A program made the position numbers and the translations under genes. A DNA stretch of 64,000 nt from an uncultured Paracoccaceae bacterium (lineage in GTDB: Bacteria > Pseudomonadota > Alphaproteobacteria > Rhodobacterales > Rhodobacteraceae), in assembly GCA_947495295.1 (NCBI GenBank), contig CANLYJ010000002.1, positions 496,001-560,000 of the forward strand, in the 5' to 3' direction. The notes under the pieces are model-generated. The model had not been told where the DNA came from. It did no database searches and saw nothing but the letters and a program-made list of their open reading frames with translations. How positions within the stretch are numbered: the first letter of the stretch is position 1; every line of letters begins with the position of its first letter. This document shows, one piece after another, positions 51,643-61,053 of the stretch.

Positions 51643-51798
51643 GACTGTCTCCTTCGTTTCGCTACTAGAGATGTGATGAAATGCTCGTTCGGACAAGGTT
51701 GTGCAGAAAATTTCACACGGACGTGTCCAATGCCGGGCAATTGTTTCACTTTACCACCGAAACCGGCTATCTGGTGAAACAAAGACAGGCGGTTTGCG

Positions 51799-52875
51799 AT
51801 GGGATTTTCCCCCAACATTACAGAACGATTGGCCCGTGCGCGGGCGGATTTGCGCATGGGCGTCCCCATTGTGCTGGACGATGGGCTGCTGGTGGCAGCG
51901 GTGGAAACGCTTGATTCCGCACGGTTTGCCGATTTTCTGGCGCTGGGGGGCGCACCTGTATTGGCGATCACCGGGCGCAGGGCGCAGACGTTGAAAGCGC
52001 GCGCTTATGATGGTGATATCGCTCGCGTCATCCTTCCTGCTGATGCCAAACTGTCATGGGTCAGCGCCGTGGCTGACCCGGCAGATGATCTGCGCAACCC
52101 GATGAAAGGGCCATTGCAGACGCTGCGAGATGGGTCAGCCGACCTGCACCGGTCCGCGATTGCGCTGGCCAAGGCTGCAAGATTGTTGCCTGCCATCCTG
52201 GCCCAGGATCTGGACGATCCGTTGGCATTCGCTGCCATGCACAACCTGACCCTCGTCCCGGCCAAGGCTGCCGCTGACACCGGGCTCAGCCCGTTGGAGC
52301 CTATTGTCAACGCGCGATTGCCCTTGCAGGTATCAGAGGCGGGTCGCCTGCATATCTTCCGCCCTGATGATGGGGCGGAAGAGCATTATGCCGTTGAGAT
52401 CGGTCAGCCCGACCGGTCAAAGCCGGTCCTGTCCCGCCTGCATTCCGCCTGCTTCACCGGCGACCTTCTGGGATCGCTTAAATGCGATTGCGGTCCGCAG
52501 TTGCGCGGCGCGCTGGCACAAATGGGGGCGGAGGGGGCCGGTGTGTTGCTCTACCTCAATCAGGAAGGGCGGGGCATCGGGCTGGCCAACAAGATGCGCG
52601 CCTATTCCCTGCAGGATCAGGGTTTTGATACGGTCGAGGCGAACCACCGTCTGGGTTTTGAGGATGATGAACGCGACTTTCGGATCGGGGCCGATATCCT
52701 GCGCCGGATGGGGTTTTCTGCGGTACGTCTGCTGACCAACAACCCGGCCAAAGTGGCACGTATGGAAAGCTGTGGCATCGCGGTCACCGAACGGGTGCCG
52801 CTGAAGGTCGGCGAGAACCAACATAACAGCGCCTATCTGGCAACCAAGGCTGCCAAGTCAGGGCATCTGCTCTAG
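51799..52875 (+). CDS. ribA: GTP cyclohydrolase II (RibA), with degenerate N-terminal half
   Basis: Opens GTP in the first step of riboflavin synthesis. The 358-residue protein has a full C-terminal GTP cyclohydrolase II domain with zinc ligands in LHSACFTGDLLGSLKCDCGP, the catalytic NQEGRGIGLANKMRAYSLQD block and RLLTNNPAKVARMESCGI. The N-terminal 150 residues align only loosely with a DHBP synthase-like fold and seem to lack its active-site residues, as in other alphaproteobacterial RibA proteins. Divergent from the response regulator. I see no FMN riboswitch upstream. Confidence 0.92.
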   Translation: MGFSPNITERLARARADLRMGVPIVLDDGLLVAAVETLDSARFADFLALGGAPVLAITGRRAQTLKARAYDGDIARVILPADAKLSWVSAVADPADDLRNPMKGPLQTLRDGSADLHRSAIALAKAARLLPAILAQDLDDPLAFAAMHNLTLVPAKAAADTGLSPLEPIVNARLPLQVSEAGRLHIFRPDDGAEEHYAVEIGQPDRSKPVLSRLHSACFTGDLLGSLKCDCGPQLRGALAQMGAEGAGVLLYLNQEGRGIGLANKMRAYSLQDQGFDTVEANHRLGFEDDERDFRIGADILRRMGFSAVRLLTNNPAKVARMESCGIAVTERVPLKVGENQHNSAYLATKAAKSGHLL

Positions 52876-52881
52876 CGGCAG

Positions 52882-53430
52882 TCAGTCACCAAAGATACCT
52901 GTTTCCATCCCATCAATGCTTTGCGCATTCTTGCGGCCCCAATAGTCGCGCACGCCGTCCTCGCCCATATCGGCGTAATAGGGCAGCAGCTCTTCTGGCC
53001 CGCGTTGTTTTTTGAATGTCATAAAGGGTACGCCGGTGCCGCAGGATGTCTGGACCATATCAATAGCCATATCGAATACTTGGCGACTGCCAGCCATGGC
53101 CGGAAACTATGCGACCGCGTCATCCCAGCCGGCATCATGCGGGTGCAATGTACTGGCGCTGCCATAGACACGCAGGATCAGCGCATCGCGCTCAAACGCA
53201 CAGAACATCAGCGTCATACGATTGCAGGCCCGCAAATGGGCGGCGGTTTCATTGCCGCTGCCGGTCAGGTTTAGCCAGATGATGCGATTGTCATCAATGA
53301 CCCGCAGAGAATCGAGCCCCTTGGGCGACATGTCCACCCTTCCATCAGGGGCGGCGGTGGCGACAAAGAACAGATGTTGACGTTTGATAAAATCGGTCAG
53401 TGTCTGGTTCAGCTTCTTTCCGATGGCCAT
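52882..53430 (-). pseudogene. Pyridoxamine-phosphate-oxidase-like protein interrupted by an in-frame TAG
   Basis: Two open parts of one gene in the same frame are separated by a single TAG (53107-53109 on this strand). The first part (MAIGKKLNQTLTDFIKRQHL, VSPKG-like DMSPKGLDSLRVI, NETAAHLRACNRMTLMFCAF) is the FMN-binding half. The second (AGSRQVFDMAIDMVQTSCGT, then YWGRKNAQSIDGMETG) is the usual C-terminal half of the same roughly 180-residue family. Reading through gives DDAVA-stop-FPAMAGSRQVFD where relatives I recall have a leucine or alanine at the stop, so one base substitution explains it. No other damage is visible, hence the mutation is recent or a sequencing error. Confidence 0.8.
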
Positions 53431-53576
53431 TTGGTCGCTCCTTTGTTTGGCTTGAACATAACGGGAACATCAGGATTGGTGAAGCAGTCGTTTAAAATTG
53501 GATACCGTTACGTAGCCCATTGAAAACGCAAGAAACGAGTCGCGTCATTGCTATAAACTATGGTTTATTCCGCCAT

Positions 53577-54071
53577 ATGAAATCTACCGATCTTGTCGTC
53601 ACACCTACCTGCCTTCGGTTCATGAGCCGCCGTTTTGCCCGGACCGTCGGGCGTGGTGGTGTGACGGATCGCAAAGCCGAAGGGGACGGTGCGACACCGC
53701 GCGGGACGCACCGGATTGTTGGTATGCTCTATCGGCCCGACCGACTGAAAAAACCCGCTGATTGGGCACTTCCGATCCGGCCGGGCGACCTTTGGTCGGA
53801 CGATATCAAGGACCCGGATTACAACCTAATGGTTCAAAAACCCCATAAATACAGCCATGAAGCGTTGCGCCGCGCTGATCGCATGTACGATCTGATCATT
53901 CTGACAGACTGGAATTGGCCCTATGCGGTCAAGGGGCGCGGCTCTGCCATTTTCATGCATCAATGGCGCGGTCCGGGGCGGCCGACGGCAGGCTGTGTGG
54001 GTCTGTCGTGGACCGACCTATTGTGGATCGCACCACGTATCCAGTACCAGAGCCGCCTTGTTATCGTATAA
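53577..54071 (+). CDS. L,D-transpeptidase (YkuD-like) family protein
   Basis: A 164-residue protein. The catalytic block is FMHQWRGPGRPTAGCVGLSW with the His and the nucleophilic Cys in the T-x-GCV-x-LS pattern. GVTDRKAEGDGATPRGTHRI is the YkuD-typical substrate-side loop. No signal peptide is visible, which is common in this short-form group. ATG 53577 begins MKSTDLVVTPTCLRFMSRRF; a TTG at 53520 would add 19 residues. It may act on peptidoglycan or be a decaying or cytosolic relative; the residues look intact. Confidence 0.8.
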   Translation: MKSTDLVVTPTCLRFMSRRFARTVGRGGVTDRKAEGDGATPRGTHRIVGMLYRPDRLKKPADWALPIRPGDLWSDDIKDPDYNLMVQKPHKYSHEALRRADRMYDLIILTDWNWPYAVKGRGSAIFMHQWRGPGRPTAGCVGLSWTDLLWIAPRIQYQSRLVIV

Positions 54072-54122
54072 CCAAGATCACAGCGGGTATTCTGCGACCA
54101 CACTCACCAGGATAACCCCACA

Positions 54123-54626
54123 ATGAAATACCAAGGCCCAATTATGAGTCCCGAAGACATTGCGCAACTTCCCTACCGCCCCTGCGTGGGCGTCATGCTG
54201 GCCAATACGCGCGGCCATATTTTTGTCGGTCAACGCATGGACCGTGATACCGCCGCCTGGCAGATGCCGCAGGGTGGTGTGGACAAAGGCGAAAACACCC
54301 GTGACGCGGCCTTGCGCGAATTGGAAGAAGAAACAGGCATTACCCCCAATCTGGTCAGTATCGAGGCGGAGAGCGCGGGCCTGATCGCCTATGACCTGCC
54401 CCATGAACTCGTTCCAAATATCTGGAAGGGGCGCTATCGCGGGCAGGAACAGAAATGGTTTCTGATGCGCTATCACGGCGACGATACGCAAGTGAATATC
54501 GCCACCGCCCATCCGGAGTTTTCGCGTTGGAAATGGATTCATCCAAGCGAATTGGTGGGCGCGATTGTTCCGTTCAAACGGGCGGTCTATGAACAGGCAT
54601 TGGCTGAATTCCAGGACAAGCTTTGA
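54123..54626 (+). CDS. rppH: RNA pyrophosphohydrolase RppH (Nudix)
   Basis: Removes pyrophosphate from 5' triphosphate mRNA to start decay. The Nudix box [20 protein letters not shown] followed by TGI is complete, and [20 protein letters not shown] and [10 protein letters not shown] are the RppH-typical flanks. [20 protein letters not shown] is the C-terminal family block. The usual length is about 160 residues and here it is 167. The start could be ATG 54123 or the inner ATG at 54144. Confidence 0.93.
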   Translation: MKYQGPIMSPEDIAQLPYRPCVGVMLANTRGHIFVGQRMDRDTAAWQMPQGGVDKGENTRDAALRELEEETGITPNLVSIEAESAGLIAYDLPHELVPNIWKGRYRGQEQKWFLMRYHGDDTQVNIATAHPEFSRWKWIHPSELVGAIVPFKRAVYEQALAEFQDKL

Positions 54627-54654
54627 TCGCTCAGAAAGAAAGGACCTTCGTCTG

Positions 54655-55140
54655 ATGAAATCCTTGATACTTGCTATGTCTCTGATCGCGTTGGGCGGTC
54701 AGGCCATGGCCCTTAGCTGCATGCGCCCTGACCCGATTGCGACCTTTCAACGGGTTGCAGAGGCGCCAGAGGCTTATTTCGTGCTTTACGGTCAGCTGAC
54801 ATTCGATGAAAGCGCGCTGCCCGCCGGTGTGTCGCAGAATGCTGTCCGCGAACCTGATCCGATCCCGGGGCAATTTGTCGGTAAGGGTCTGACAAGCCGT
54901 GGTTTTACCAACGATTACATCAGCCCGGTGAATTTGCAGATTGGCTGTGCTGGCCCTTGGTGCGGCTCTGCCCGCAGCGGTGTTGATGCGCTTTATTTCG
55001 TGCGCGCTGACGAACCGCCGGTGACGATGCAGGCAGGCCCATGCGGTGGCATGATCTTTGAAGAACCTGATCAGGCCACGCTGGATGCCATTACCGCCTG
55101 CATGCAGGGTGGTCCCTGCTCATCGCAGCGATTGCAATAG
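54655..55140 (+). CDS. Secreted cysteine-rich hypothetical protein
   Basis: A 161-residue protein with a signal sequence (MKSLILAMSLIALGGQAMAL) cleaved before SCMRPDPIATFQRVAEAPEA. The mature protein has at least seven cysteines (CMRPD, GCAGPWCG, GPCGGM, ITACMQGGPCSS), so it is probably disulfide-bonded in the periplasm. VLYGQLTFDESALP recalls the start of the N-terminal TIMP/NTR-like or periplasmic domains annotated in Rhodobacteraceae, but I cannot assign it. The ATG is 28 bases after the rppH stop. Its 3' end overlaps the transglycosylase gene by 21 bases on the opposite strand. Confidence 0.7.
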   Translation: MKSLILAMSLIALGGQAMALSCMRPDPIATFQRVAEAPEAYFVLYGQLTFDESALPAGVSQNAVREPDPIPGQFVGKGLTSRGFTNDYISPVNLQIGCAGPWCGSARSGVDALYFVRADEPPVTMQAGPCGGMIFEEPDQATLDAITACMQGGPCSSQRLQ

Positions 55141-56298
55141 TTGAAGCGATGCATAGCCGTCGGCGGGCAGGCCGCGACTACGTTGATAGGCCCTGATCGC
55201 CGCGCGGCTATTTGGTCCGATCTTGCCATCGGCACCACCGGTTGAAAATCCGGCGGCGGTCAGACGCTGCTGCAATTCAACACGCTCTGCCCGGCGCAGC
55301 CCGCGTGCCTCTGCGGGCCACGGCCTGCGCAGTGGTCCCATGCCCCGGATACGGTCACCCAAGTGACCGACCCCGATGATATAGGCCTGCGCATTGTTAT
55401 AACGTGAAATGACCCTGTAATTGGAAAAGATCAGGAAAGCCGGGCCGTTGGCCCCGGTGGGCACGATCAGGGACGCCTCACCGTAATTCGGCACAACCTG
55501 CCCATCCACCCCACGCACGCCCAACTGCCCCCATGCAGCAGGCGACCGGCGGGACGTTTGGTTAAAATCGAAACCATTCGGCAGTAGCACTTCAACGCCC
55601 CAAGGCTGCCCTTGCCGCCAGCTGAAGCGGCGCAGATAGGCAGCGGTCGAGGCCAACGCATCACTTGGGTCGTCGGCCCAGATGTCGCGCCGCCCGTCGC
55701 CGGTAAAATCAACAGCATAGGCTTGGTAAGAGGTGGGGATGAACTGCGTATGGCCCATCGCCCCGGCCCACGACCCCGTCATGTTACGCGGCGCCACATC
55801 ACCACGCTGCAGGATCGCCAATGCGGCAACCAATTGCTGTTCAAAGAAACGACCGCGCCGCCCGTCATAGGCCAGTGTCGCCAGGGTCGAGATCAGGGGC
55901 GTATCGCCACGACGCTGGCCATAATTGCTTTCCATTCCCCAGACAGCCGTGACGATATGTGCTGGCACACCGTAGGTTGACTCGATCCGGGCCAGCAGAT
56001 TGGCATATTGGCGTAGCATTGCGCGCCCGTTCTGCACCCGCGCGTCAGAGGCCGCAGTGGCCATGTATTCGCCCAGGGGTTTGACGAATTCCGCTTGATT
56101 GCGGTCACGACGAATGCTGTCCGGCAGGTATTGCACACCCGCAAAGGCCGCATCTAAGGTGCGATCCGTGATCCCGGCCGACCGCGCGCGCCCGCGAAAA
56201 CCAGCGATCCAGTTCTGGAAACCGGCTGCCTGTGCTGTGGCCAAAGCCGGGAATGTGAAACCTGCCAAACTCGCCGCGATGAATTGCCTGCGTTGCAT
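55120..56298 (-). CDS. Lytic murein transglycosylase (MltB type) with peptidoglycan-binding domain
   Basis: A 392-residue periplasmic lytic transglycosylase. The signal region MQRRQFIAASLAGFTFPALA resembles a Tat-type RR start. The catalytic Glu lies in VWGMESNYGQRRGDTPLIST, and GSWAGAMGHTQFIPTSYQAY is the MltB substrate block. The C-terminal 55 residues (VELQQRLTAAGFSTGGADGK, then NSRAAIRAYQRSRGLPADGY) are a PG_binding_1 domain. ATG 56298 is chosen for the signal peptide; the open frame goes to 56487 without one. Confidence 0.9.
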   Translation of the reverse strand: MQRRQFIAASLAGFTFPALATAQAAGFQNWIAGFRGRARSAGITDRTLDAAFAGVQYLPDSIRRDRNQAEFVKPLGEYMATAASDARVQNGRAMLRQYANLLARIESTYGVPAHIVTAVWGMESNYGQRRGDTPLISTLATLAYDGRRGRFFEQQLVAALAILQRGDVAPRNMTGSWAGAMGHTQFIPTSYQAYAVDFTGDGRRDIWADDPSDALASTAAYLRRFSWRQGQPWGVEVLLPNGFDFNQTSRRSPAAWGQLGVRGVDGQVVPNYGEASLIVPTGANGPAFLIFSNYRVISRYNNAQAYIIGVGHLGDRIRGMGPLRRPWPAEARGLRRAERVELQQRLTAAGFSTGGADGKIGPNSRAAIRAYQRSRGLPADGYASLQLLQSLR

Positions 56299-56368
56299 GT
56301 TGACGCCTCCATCTGCTCTTTCTTCACAGCCTAACGCTGAGGTCGGGGGAAGCCAATGTGTGATGCGT

Positions 56369-57103
56369 TCACAAATCGGTAGAAGCGGGGGTTTTTGCCA
56401 CCATGACAGAGGGTTCCGGCCAACATGACGACAAGGTTTCAATCGCTTCGCGCAGCATTGGCACGCGGCGGGGTCGAAAGCTGTCATCGGTGATCGCCAG
56501 GTTTTGCATCCGGTCGAGCCGGAAATTGCGATAGGCCTGCCGCAGATGGCACCAGCCGATCAGGTTATGGGTCTCTTTCAAAAACACGATGCTGAGCGGG
56601 TCGACGCGGCGTTTTGTGGCGGCACCCGTTGCATCAATATAGTCAATCTCGATGGTGTGTTCGTTCCATGTCGCTTGCCGCAGGGCGCGCACATCGACAG
56701 TAGGCATGGGCGGGCGTACGATCCGGTCCGCATGCAGGACCGCATATTGCAACCGATGCGCCTGCGCGCTGGGCAAACGCGCCTGTAGTTTGGCAACCGC
56801 GTTTTGCGCGGCTTGCGCCAGATCGGGGTCGGCCACGGCCTGTACTTCGCGCAGGCCCAGCACAATCGCCTCGATCTCTTCATCATCGAACATCATCGGG
56901 GGCAGGGCGGCATCTTCGGTCAGGGCATAGCCAAACCCGGCGGTGCCGTCGATGATCGCGCCAAGCCCGCGCAACGCCTCGATATCGCGATAAAGGGTCC
57001 GCAGCGACACGCCCGTATCCGTCGCCAGCTGCGCGGCTGTGACTGGCGGGGTGTGGCGGCGCAAGGATTGCATCAGCTGAAACAGGCGGGCGGTGCGTGA
57101 CAT
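56369..57103 (-). CDS. WYL-domain (YafY-type) transcriptional regulator
   Basis: A 244-residue DeoR-like helix-turn-helix protein with WYL domain. RLFQLMQSLRRHTPPVTAAQ then GVSLRTLYRDIEALRGLGAI is the HTH; WYL-type features are IEIDYIDATGAATKRRVDPL and IVFLKETHNLIGWCHLRQAY (here W-x-x-C-H-L). WYL proteins sense nucleotides or other ligands. ATG 57103 is divergent from the GST gene at 57182 with a 78-base gap, the common arrangement for local control of that gene and the DUF1801 gene behind it. Confidence 0.88.
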   Translation of the reverse strand: MSRTARLFQLMQSLRRHTPPVTAAQLATDTGVSLRTLYRDIEALRGLGAIIDGTAGFGYALTEDAALPPMMFDDEEIEAIVLGLREVQAVADPDLAQAAQNAVAKLQARLPSAQAHRLQYAVLHADRIVRPPMPTVDVRALRQATWNEHTIEIDYIDATGAATKRRVDPLSIVFLKETHNLIGWCHLRQAYRNFRLDRMQNLAITDDSFRPRRVPMLREAIETLSSCWPEPSVMVAKTPASTDL

Positions 57104-57181
57104 GACAAGTGATTTAGCATTGCTGCCAAAAACTGTCAGTACCTTCCTGCATAACGGGGCAACACACAGGAGACCCCGACA

Positions 57182-57871
57182 ATGATCACACTCGTCACCT
57201 ATCAAGAAGGCTTTGGCCAGCTCAGCTTTAGCCCGTTTTGCGTTAAGGCCATGTGGCTTTTGCAGGCCGCAGGTGCAGACTGGCAGCGCGAGGATTGCAA
57301 TGATCCACGCAAGTTCCCGCACGCAAAACTGCCTGCTATTCGTACATCAGAAGGGGTGATTGGCGATAGCCACAATATTCAGGCCTATCTGGAACGGCAA
57401 GGTGCGGATTTCTGGGGGTCAGTGACGGATCGCGCCACGGGTCATGCGCTCATTCGTATGGTGGAAGAGCACATGTATTTTCATGTCGTGCTGGATCGTT
57501 GGGGGAATGAAAAGATATGGCCGATCATCCGGGAAGAGTATTTTGCGGCTATCCCCGCACTGCTGCGACGCCCAGTCACCGGTGCCATCCGGAAGGCGAC
57601 ATTGCGAGGGCTGATGGCGCAAGGTCTTGGCCGGTTCAGCCCGAAAGAACGATTAGACCGGATCGAGCCTGATTTGCAGGCGATTGCAACCCGACTGGCC
57701 AATGCCCCATTCTTGATGGGTGATCAGATCAGCCTGCCCGATTACAGCACCGCTGCGATGTTGGGCGCAATCACGGCAAGTCCGCTGCCCACTGGCCTTA
57801 GCGAAAGGGTGGCCAATGATCGCATCTTGACCGAATATGCAGGTCGTGTTGCAGATAGGATGGCCGCGTGA
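57182..57871 (+). CDS. Glutathione S-transferase-family protein
   Basis: A 229-residue GST-like protein. The thioredoxin-type half has FSPFCVKAMWLLQAAGADWQ with a Cys at the position of the catalytic residue, a cis-Pro region HAKLPAIRTSEGVIGDSHNI with the family SNAIL-like D-S-x-x-I, and a helical C-terminal half with ERLDRIEPDLQAIATRLANA. The ATGA overlap with the following gene makes a coupled pair. Divergent from the WYL regulator. Substrate unknown. Confidence 0.85.
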   Translation: MITLVTYQEGFGQLSFSPFCVKAMWLLQAAGADWQREDCNDPRKFPHAKLPAIRTSEGVIGDSHNIQAYLERQGADFWGSVTDRATGHALIRMVEEHMYFHVVLDRWGNEKIWPIIREEYFAAIPALLRRPVTGAIRKATLRGLMAQGLGRFSPKERLDRIEPDLQAIATRLANAPFLMGDQISLPDYSTAAMLGAITASPLPTGLSERVANDRILTEYAGRVADRMAA

Positions 57872-58272
57872 CCCACCCGTTCGAAAAACCGGCTGTAAAG
57901 GCCGTTTATGACGGCTTTCCGCCGGACATGCGCGCGATTGCCATGCAGTTGCGCGGGCTGATCTTTGGCGTTGCGGCAGAAACGCCAGCCGTTGGTCGGG
58001 TGGAAGAGGCGCTGCGCTGGGGCCAGCCATCTTATCTGACGCCTGATACCAAATCGGGATCGACCTTGCGCATTGGGTTGGCCAAACAGGGTGGCTGCGG
58101 CATCTTTGCCCATTGTGCGACGGATATCATCAGCACTTATGCCGCAACATTCCCGGGCTGCGACAAGGTCGAAGGCAATCGTGCTGTGATTTTCAATGCG
58201 CAGTCAGAAATTGTGCGGGACAGGCTGCGCCTGTTGGTGTTTCACGGACTGACATATCATCTGAAACGGTGA
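57868..58272 (+). CDS. DUF1801-domain protein
   Basis: A 134-residue protein of the YdhG/DUF1801 fold: VKAVYDGFPPDMRAIAMQLR then VGRVEEALRWGQPSYLTPDT and IGLAKQGGCGIFAHCATDII. The EEALRWG-x-P block is the family hallmark. Function is unproven; members are thought to be cytosolic and to bind small ligands. Coupled to the GST by a four-base overlap and presumably under the same WYL regulator. Confidence 0.8.
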   Translation: MTHPFEKPAVKAVYDGFPPDMRAIAMQLRGLIFGVAAETPAVGRVEEALRWGQPSYLTPDTKSGSTLRIGLAKQGGCGIFAHCATDIISTYAATFPGCDKVEGNRAVIFNAQSEIVRDRLRLLVFHGLTYHLKR

Positions 58273-58293
58273 TTGCAGGCCGGGTCTGACGTT

Positions 58294-58320
58294 GAGGTCC
58301 CGGGTCAAGCCCGGGACGGG
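58294..58320. repeat. Single copy of the CCCGGG palindromic repeat
   Basis: GAGGTCCCGGGTCAAGCCCG followed by GGACGGG matches the arm at 5108-5134 with two differences in 27 bases. It lies between the convergent DUF1801 gene and the small hypothetical gene, 21 bases after the first. Confidence 0.75.
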
Positions 58321-58339
58321 CTCTCTCCCCGGGCCAGAA

Positions 58340-58573
58340 TCAATCCAAGATCGATCCGAAACTGGTGTCACGCATCACAAGCTGGTCACCATCCAGCCCC
58401 AATGTGCGGGTCCGGCCTGCGGCGACGACATCAAACGGTACGGTGCTGCAATCATCGCAACCACCAACCGCATCCAGCCAGGATGTATTGGTCTGCGTCT
58501 GCACGATACGCTGCGCCACCATCTTTAGGGTCGCTTTGCGCTCGTGGCGGTCGAAATCAACATGGGCGTTCAT
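58340..58573 (-). CDS. Small hypothetical protein
   Basis: A 77-residue protein, MNAHVDFDRHERKATLKMVA then IVQTQTNTSWLDAVGGCDDC and DQLVMRDTSFGSILD at the end. AAAGAG lies 7-8 bases before the ATG, so the gene is probably real. GGCDDCS might bind a metal, but no domain is recognised. A GTG at 58588 would add 5 residues. No neighbour links it to a pathway. Confidence 0.55.
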   Translation of the reverse strand: MNAHVDFDRHERKATLKMVAQRIVQTQTNTSWLDAVGGCDDCSTVPFDVVAAGRTRTLGLDGDQLVMRDTSFGSILD

Positions 58574-58765
58574 GGCGGTCTCTTTCACAGGTCGTCTATC
58601 GGCAATATTCCCCCGCTTTGCGGCTAAACCGTGTCACGCTTCGCACTGAATTGGACAAAGTTTGCGGCCATTGGGCATGTAAATACGCCCTAAACACCTA
58701 ATAAAATGACAATTTTTATAACGGGACAGCATTGTTGCGGATCACGCGACAAGGGCCGCGCAGCG

Positions 58766-61021
58766 TTACTTGCGCGTCCGTTTGACCTTGCGCGCGGTCT
58801 TGGCAGCCTTTTTCCGGGCTGATCCCATCTTGCGGCGTGGCGGTTTGCCACGCCCACGGTTGGGGCCGCGCGGCATCACCCGCTCATCCAACGTCAGCAA
58901 TTCCACGATCAAACCGCCCGTCACCGGTGCAGCCTCAACCAGTTTGACGGTGACCCGTTGGCCCAGCCCGATGATGGTGCCTGTATCCGACCCCATCAGG
59001 GTCTGGCTGTCAGCGTCATAATGGAAATACTCGCGCCCCAGCGTTCGGATAGGAATCATCCCGTCTGCGCCGGTTTCATCCAAGCGCACAAAAACACCGA
59101 ATTTCGCGATCCCGCTGATCCGGCCGCCCAATTCCGTCCCAACCCTGTCGGACAGGAAAGCCGCCAGATAACGGTCTGTCGTGTCACGTTCGGCCATCAT
59201 TGATCGACGTTCCGTATCGCCGATCTGTTTGCCAGTCGCGGCAAGATGTTCGACATCCCAAGGGCTAAGCCCATCATCCCCCCAGCTATGTGCCGCGATC
59301 AGCGCCCGATGCACGATCAGGTCGGCATAGCGACGGATGGGCGAGGTGAAATGCGCGTAAGCCCGTAAGGCCAGCCCGAAATGGCCGAAATTGTCGGGGC
59401 TGTAATAGGCCTGCGTCATGGATCGCAACGTGGCCATGTTGATCAATTCGTCGTTTTCGGTGTCTGCGGCCCCGGTCAACAGCCGGTTCAGATGGGCCGT
59501 TTTCAGGACCTGCCCCTTTGCCAGAACAAGGCCAGAGGCTTGTGCAACCTCGCGCAGGGCTTCCAGTTTTTCGGGGCTTGGTTCCTCATGCACGCGAAAC
59601 AGCAAGGGGGATTTGCGACCGATCAGGGTTTCGGCAGCCGCCACATTGGCCAGAACCATGAATTCCTCGATCAGGCGGTGGGCATCCAGCCGGTCCTTGT
59701 GGTTGACGGATTTGACCTTGCCGTCATCATCCAGAACGATCTGCCGCTCTGGCAGGTCCAACTCCAACGGTTCACGACGGGCGCGGGCCTTCATCAGCGC
59801 AGCGAAGGCGGCATAAAGCGGTGTAATGATGTCATCCATCATCGGGGCGAGTTTTTCGTTGGGCTGCCCGTCAACGGCGGCTTGCACCTCTTCATAATTT
59901 AGCGAGGCGACGGATTTCATCAGGCCGCGGTGAAAGCTGTGATCGATCTTGTTGCCATGGGCGTCAATGTGCATCGCCACAGCGATACAGGCCCGTTCGA
60001 CCCCTTCATGCAGCGAACACAGATCGCCGGACAGCCTGTCTGGCAGCATCGGGACAACCCGATCCGGGAAATAGGTGGAGTTGCCACGCTTGCGCGCCTC
60101 GTGGTCCAGTTCCGAATTGGGCGTGACGTAATGGGCCACATCGGCAATGGCGACCCAGATGATGAACCCATCCTTGTTCTTGGGGTTTGGGTCAGCTTCG
60201 ACATAGCATGCGTCGTCATGATCACGGGCATCCCAGGGATCGATGGTGATCAGGGGCATGTTGCGCAAATCGGTGCGCTTGGCCAGCTCTGCCGGTTTGG
60301 CTGCATCGGCCTCTGCAATCACCGGATCGGGGAAGTGGTCAGGGATACCGTGCTGGTGGATCGCAATAAGGGACACCGCGCGCGGCTCTGACGGGTCACC
60401 AAGCCGGGCAACAATGCGCGCCTTGGGCAGGCCAAGGCGGCCTTTGGGGCCAGATTGTTCAGCCTCAACCAACTCGCCATCCTTCGCACCACCCGTCGCA
60501 CCGGCGGCGACCGTCCATTGCCGGTCGCTGCCTTTGTCGATGGGCAAGACGCGTCCACCGTCGGACCCGGCGCGAAACACGCCCAGGATACGCTGCGGAT
60601 TTGTGCCAATCCGGCGGATCATGCGGGCTGTGTGGCTGTGGGTTTCGGTGGCATCCACCGTCAGACGGCCAAGGATCCGGTCGCCCGCACCCAAAGCCGG
60701 GTCTGAGGATCGCAGCATCATCAGGATGACGGGCACAGGCCCTTTGCCCTTCCATTCCAGCGGGCGCGCAAACAGATCGCCATCTGCATCAGCGCCCGTG
60801 ATTTCCAGCACTGCCACGGGGGGCAATTCTTCGGCATCGCGGTAGCTGTTGCGACGCTTGGCGAGCTTGCCCTCGTCCTGCAGCTCCTTCAGCAGACGCT
60901 TGAGGTCGATCCGCGCGGCACCTTTGATGCCAAAGGCTTTGGCGATGTCACGTTTGGCCGTTTTGGTGGGGTTGTCGGATATCCATGACAGGATGTCAGA
61001 CTTGGAAGGAATACTGTTCAT
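58766..61021 (-). CDS. rnr: Ribonuclease R
   Basis: A 751-residue 3'-5' exoribonuclease that degrades structured RNA. The RNB catalytic core has LITIDPWDARDHDDACYVEA, with the metal-binding Asp cluster, and HFTSPIRRYADLIVHRAL near its end. A C-terminal S1 domain (SGIAKFGVFVRLDETGADGM) and a basic tail (RGKPPRRKMGSARKKAAKTA) follow. The N-terminal winged helix (SKSDILSWISDNPTKTAKRD) starts at ATG 61021. The open frame to 61132 is rejected as it runs through palindromic repeats. Downstream of dapE on the same strand. Confidence 0.95.
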   Translation of the reverse strand: MNSIPSKSDILSWISDNPTKTAKRDIAKAFGIKGAARIDLKRLLKELQDEGKLAKRRNSYRDAEELPPVAVLEITGADADGDLFARPLEWKGKGPVPVILMMLRSSDPALGAGDRILGRLTVDATETHSHTARMIRRIGTNPQRILGVFRAGSDGGRVLPIDKGSDRQWTVAAGATGGAKDGELVEAEQSGPKGRLGLPKARIVARLGDPSEPRAVSLIAIHQHGIPDHFPDPVIAEADAAKPAELAKRTDLRNMPLITIDPWDARDHDDACYVEADPNPKNKDGFIIWVAIADVAHYVTPNSELDHEARKRGNSTYFPDRVVPMLPDRLSGDLCSLHEGVERACIAVAMHIDAHGNKIDHSFHRGLMKSVASLNYEEVQAAVDGQPNEKLAPMMDDIITPLYAAFAALMKARARREPLELDLPERQIVLDDDGKVKSVNHKDRLDAHRLIEEFMVLANVAAAETLIGRKSPLLFRVHEEPSPEKLEALREVAQASGLVLAKGQVLKTAHLNRLLTGAADTENDELINMATLRSMTQAYYSPDNFGHFGLALRAYAHFTSPIRRYADLIVHRALIAAHSWGDDGLSPWDVEHLAATGKQIGDTERRSMMAERDTTDRYLAAFLSDRVGTELGGRISGIAKFGVFVRLDETGADGMIPIRTLGREYFHYDADSQTLMGSDTGTIIGLGQRVTVKLVEAAPVTGGLIVELLTLDERVMPRGPNRGRGKPPRRKMGSARKKAAKTARKVKRTRK

Positions 61022-61053
61022 GCCCCCGCCTAGCACGCCCTGTCGGGCCAGCC

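Noticed and set aside
51028-51777. A 249-codon plus-strand frame opposite the response regulator
   Set aside because: The receiver and winged-helix motifs on the minus strand are unambiguous.
51697-51798. FMN riboswitch before ribA
   Set aside because: The short leader lacks the conserved AGGGGC / CCCCACCGGCGG-type RFN core.
53107-53109. TAG as a pyrrolysine codon
   Set aside because: No pylTSBCD genes are in the window and TAG ends other genes here normally (for example the GNAT and rhodanese genes). A nonsense mutation is simpler.
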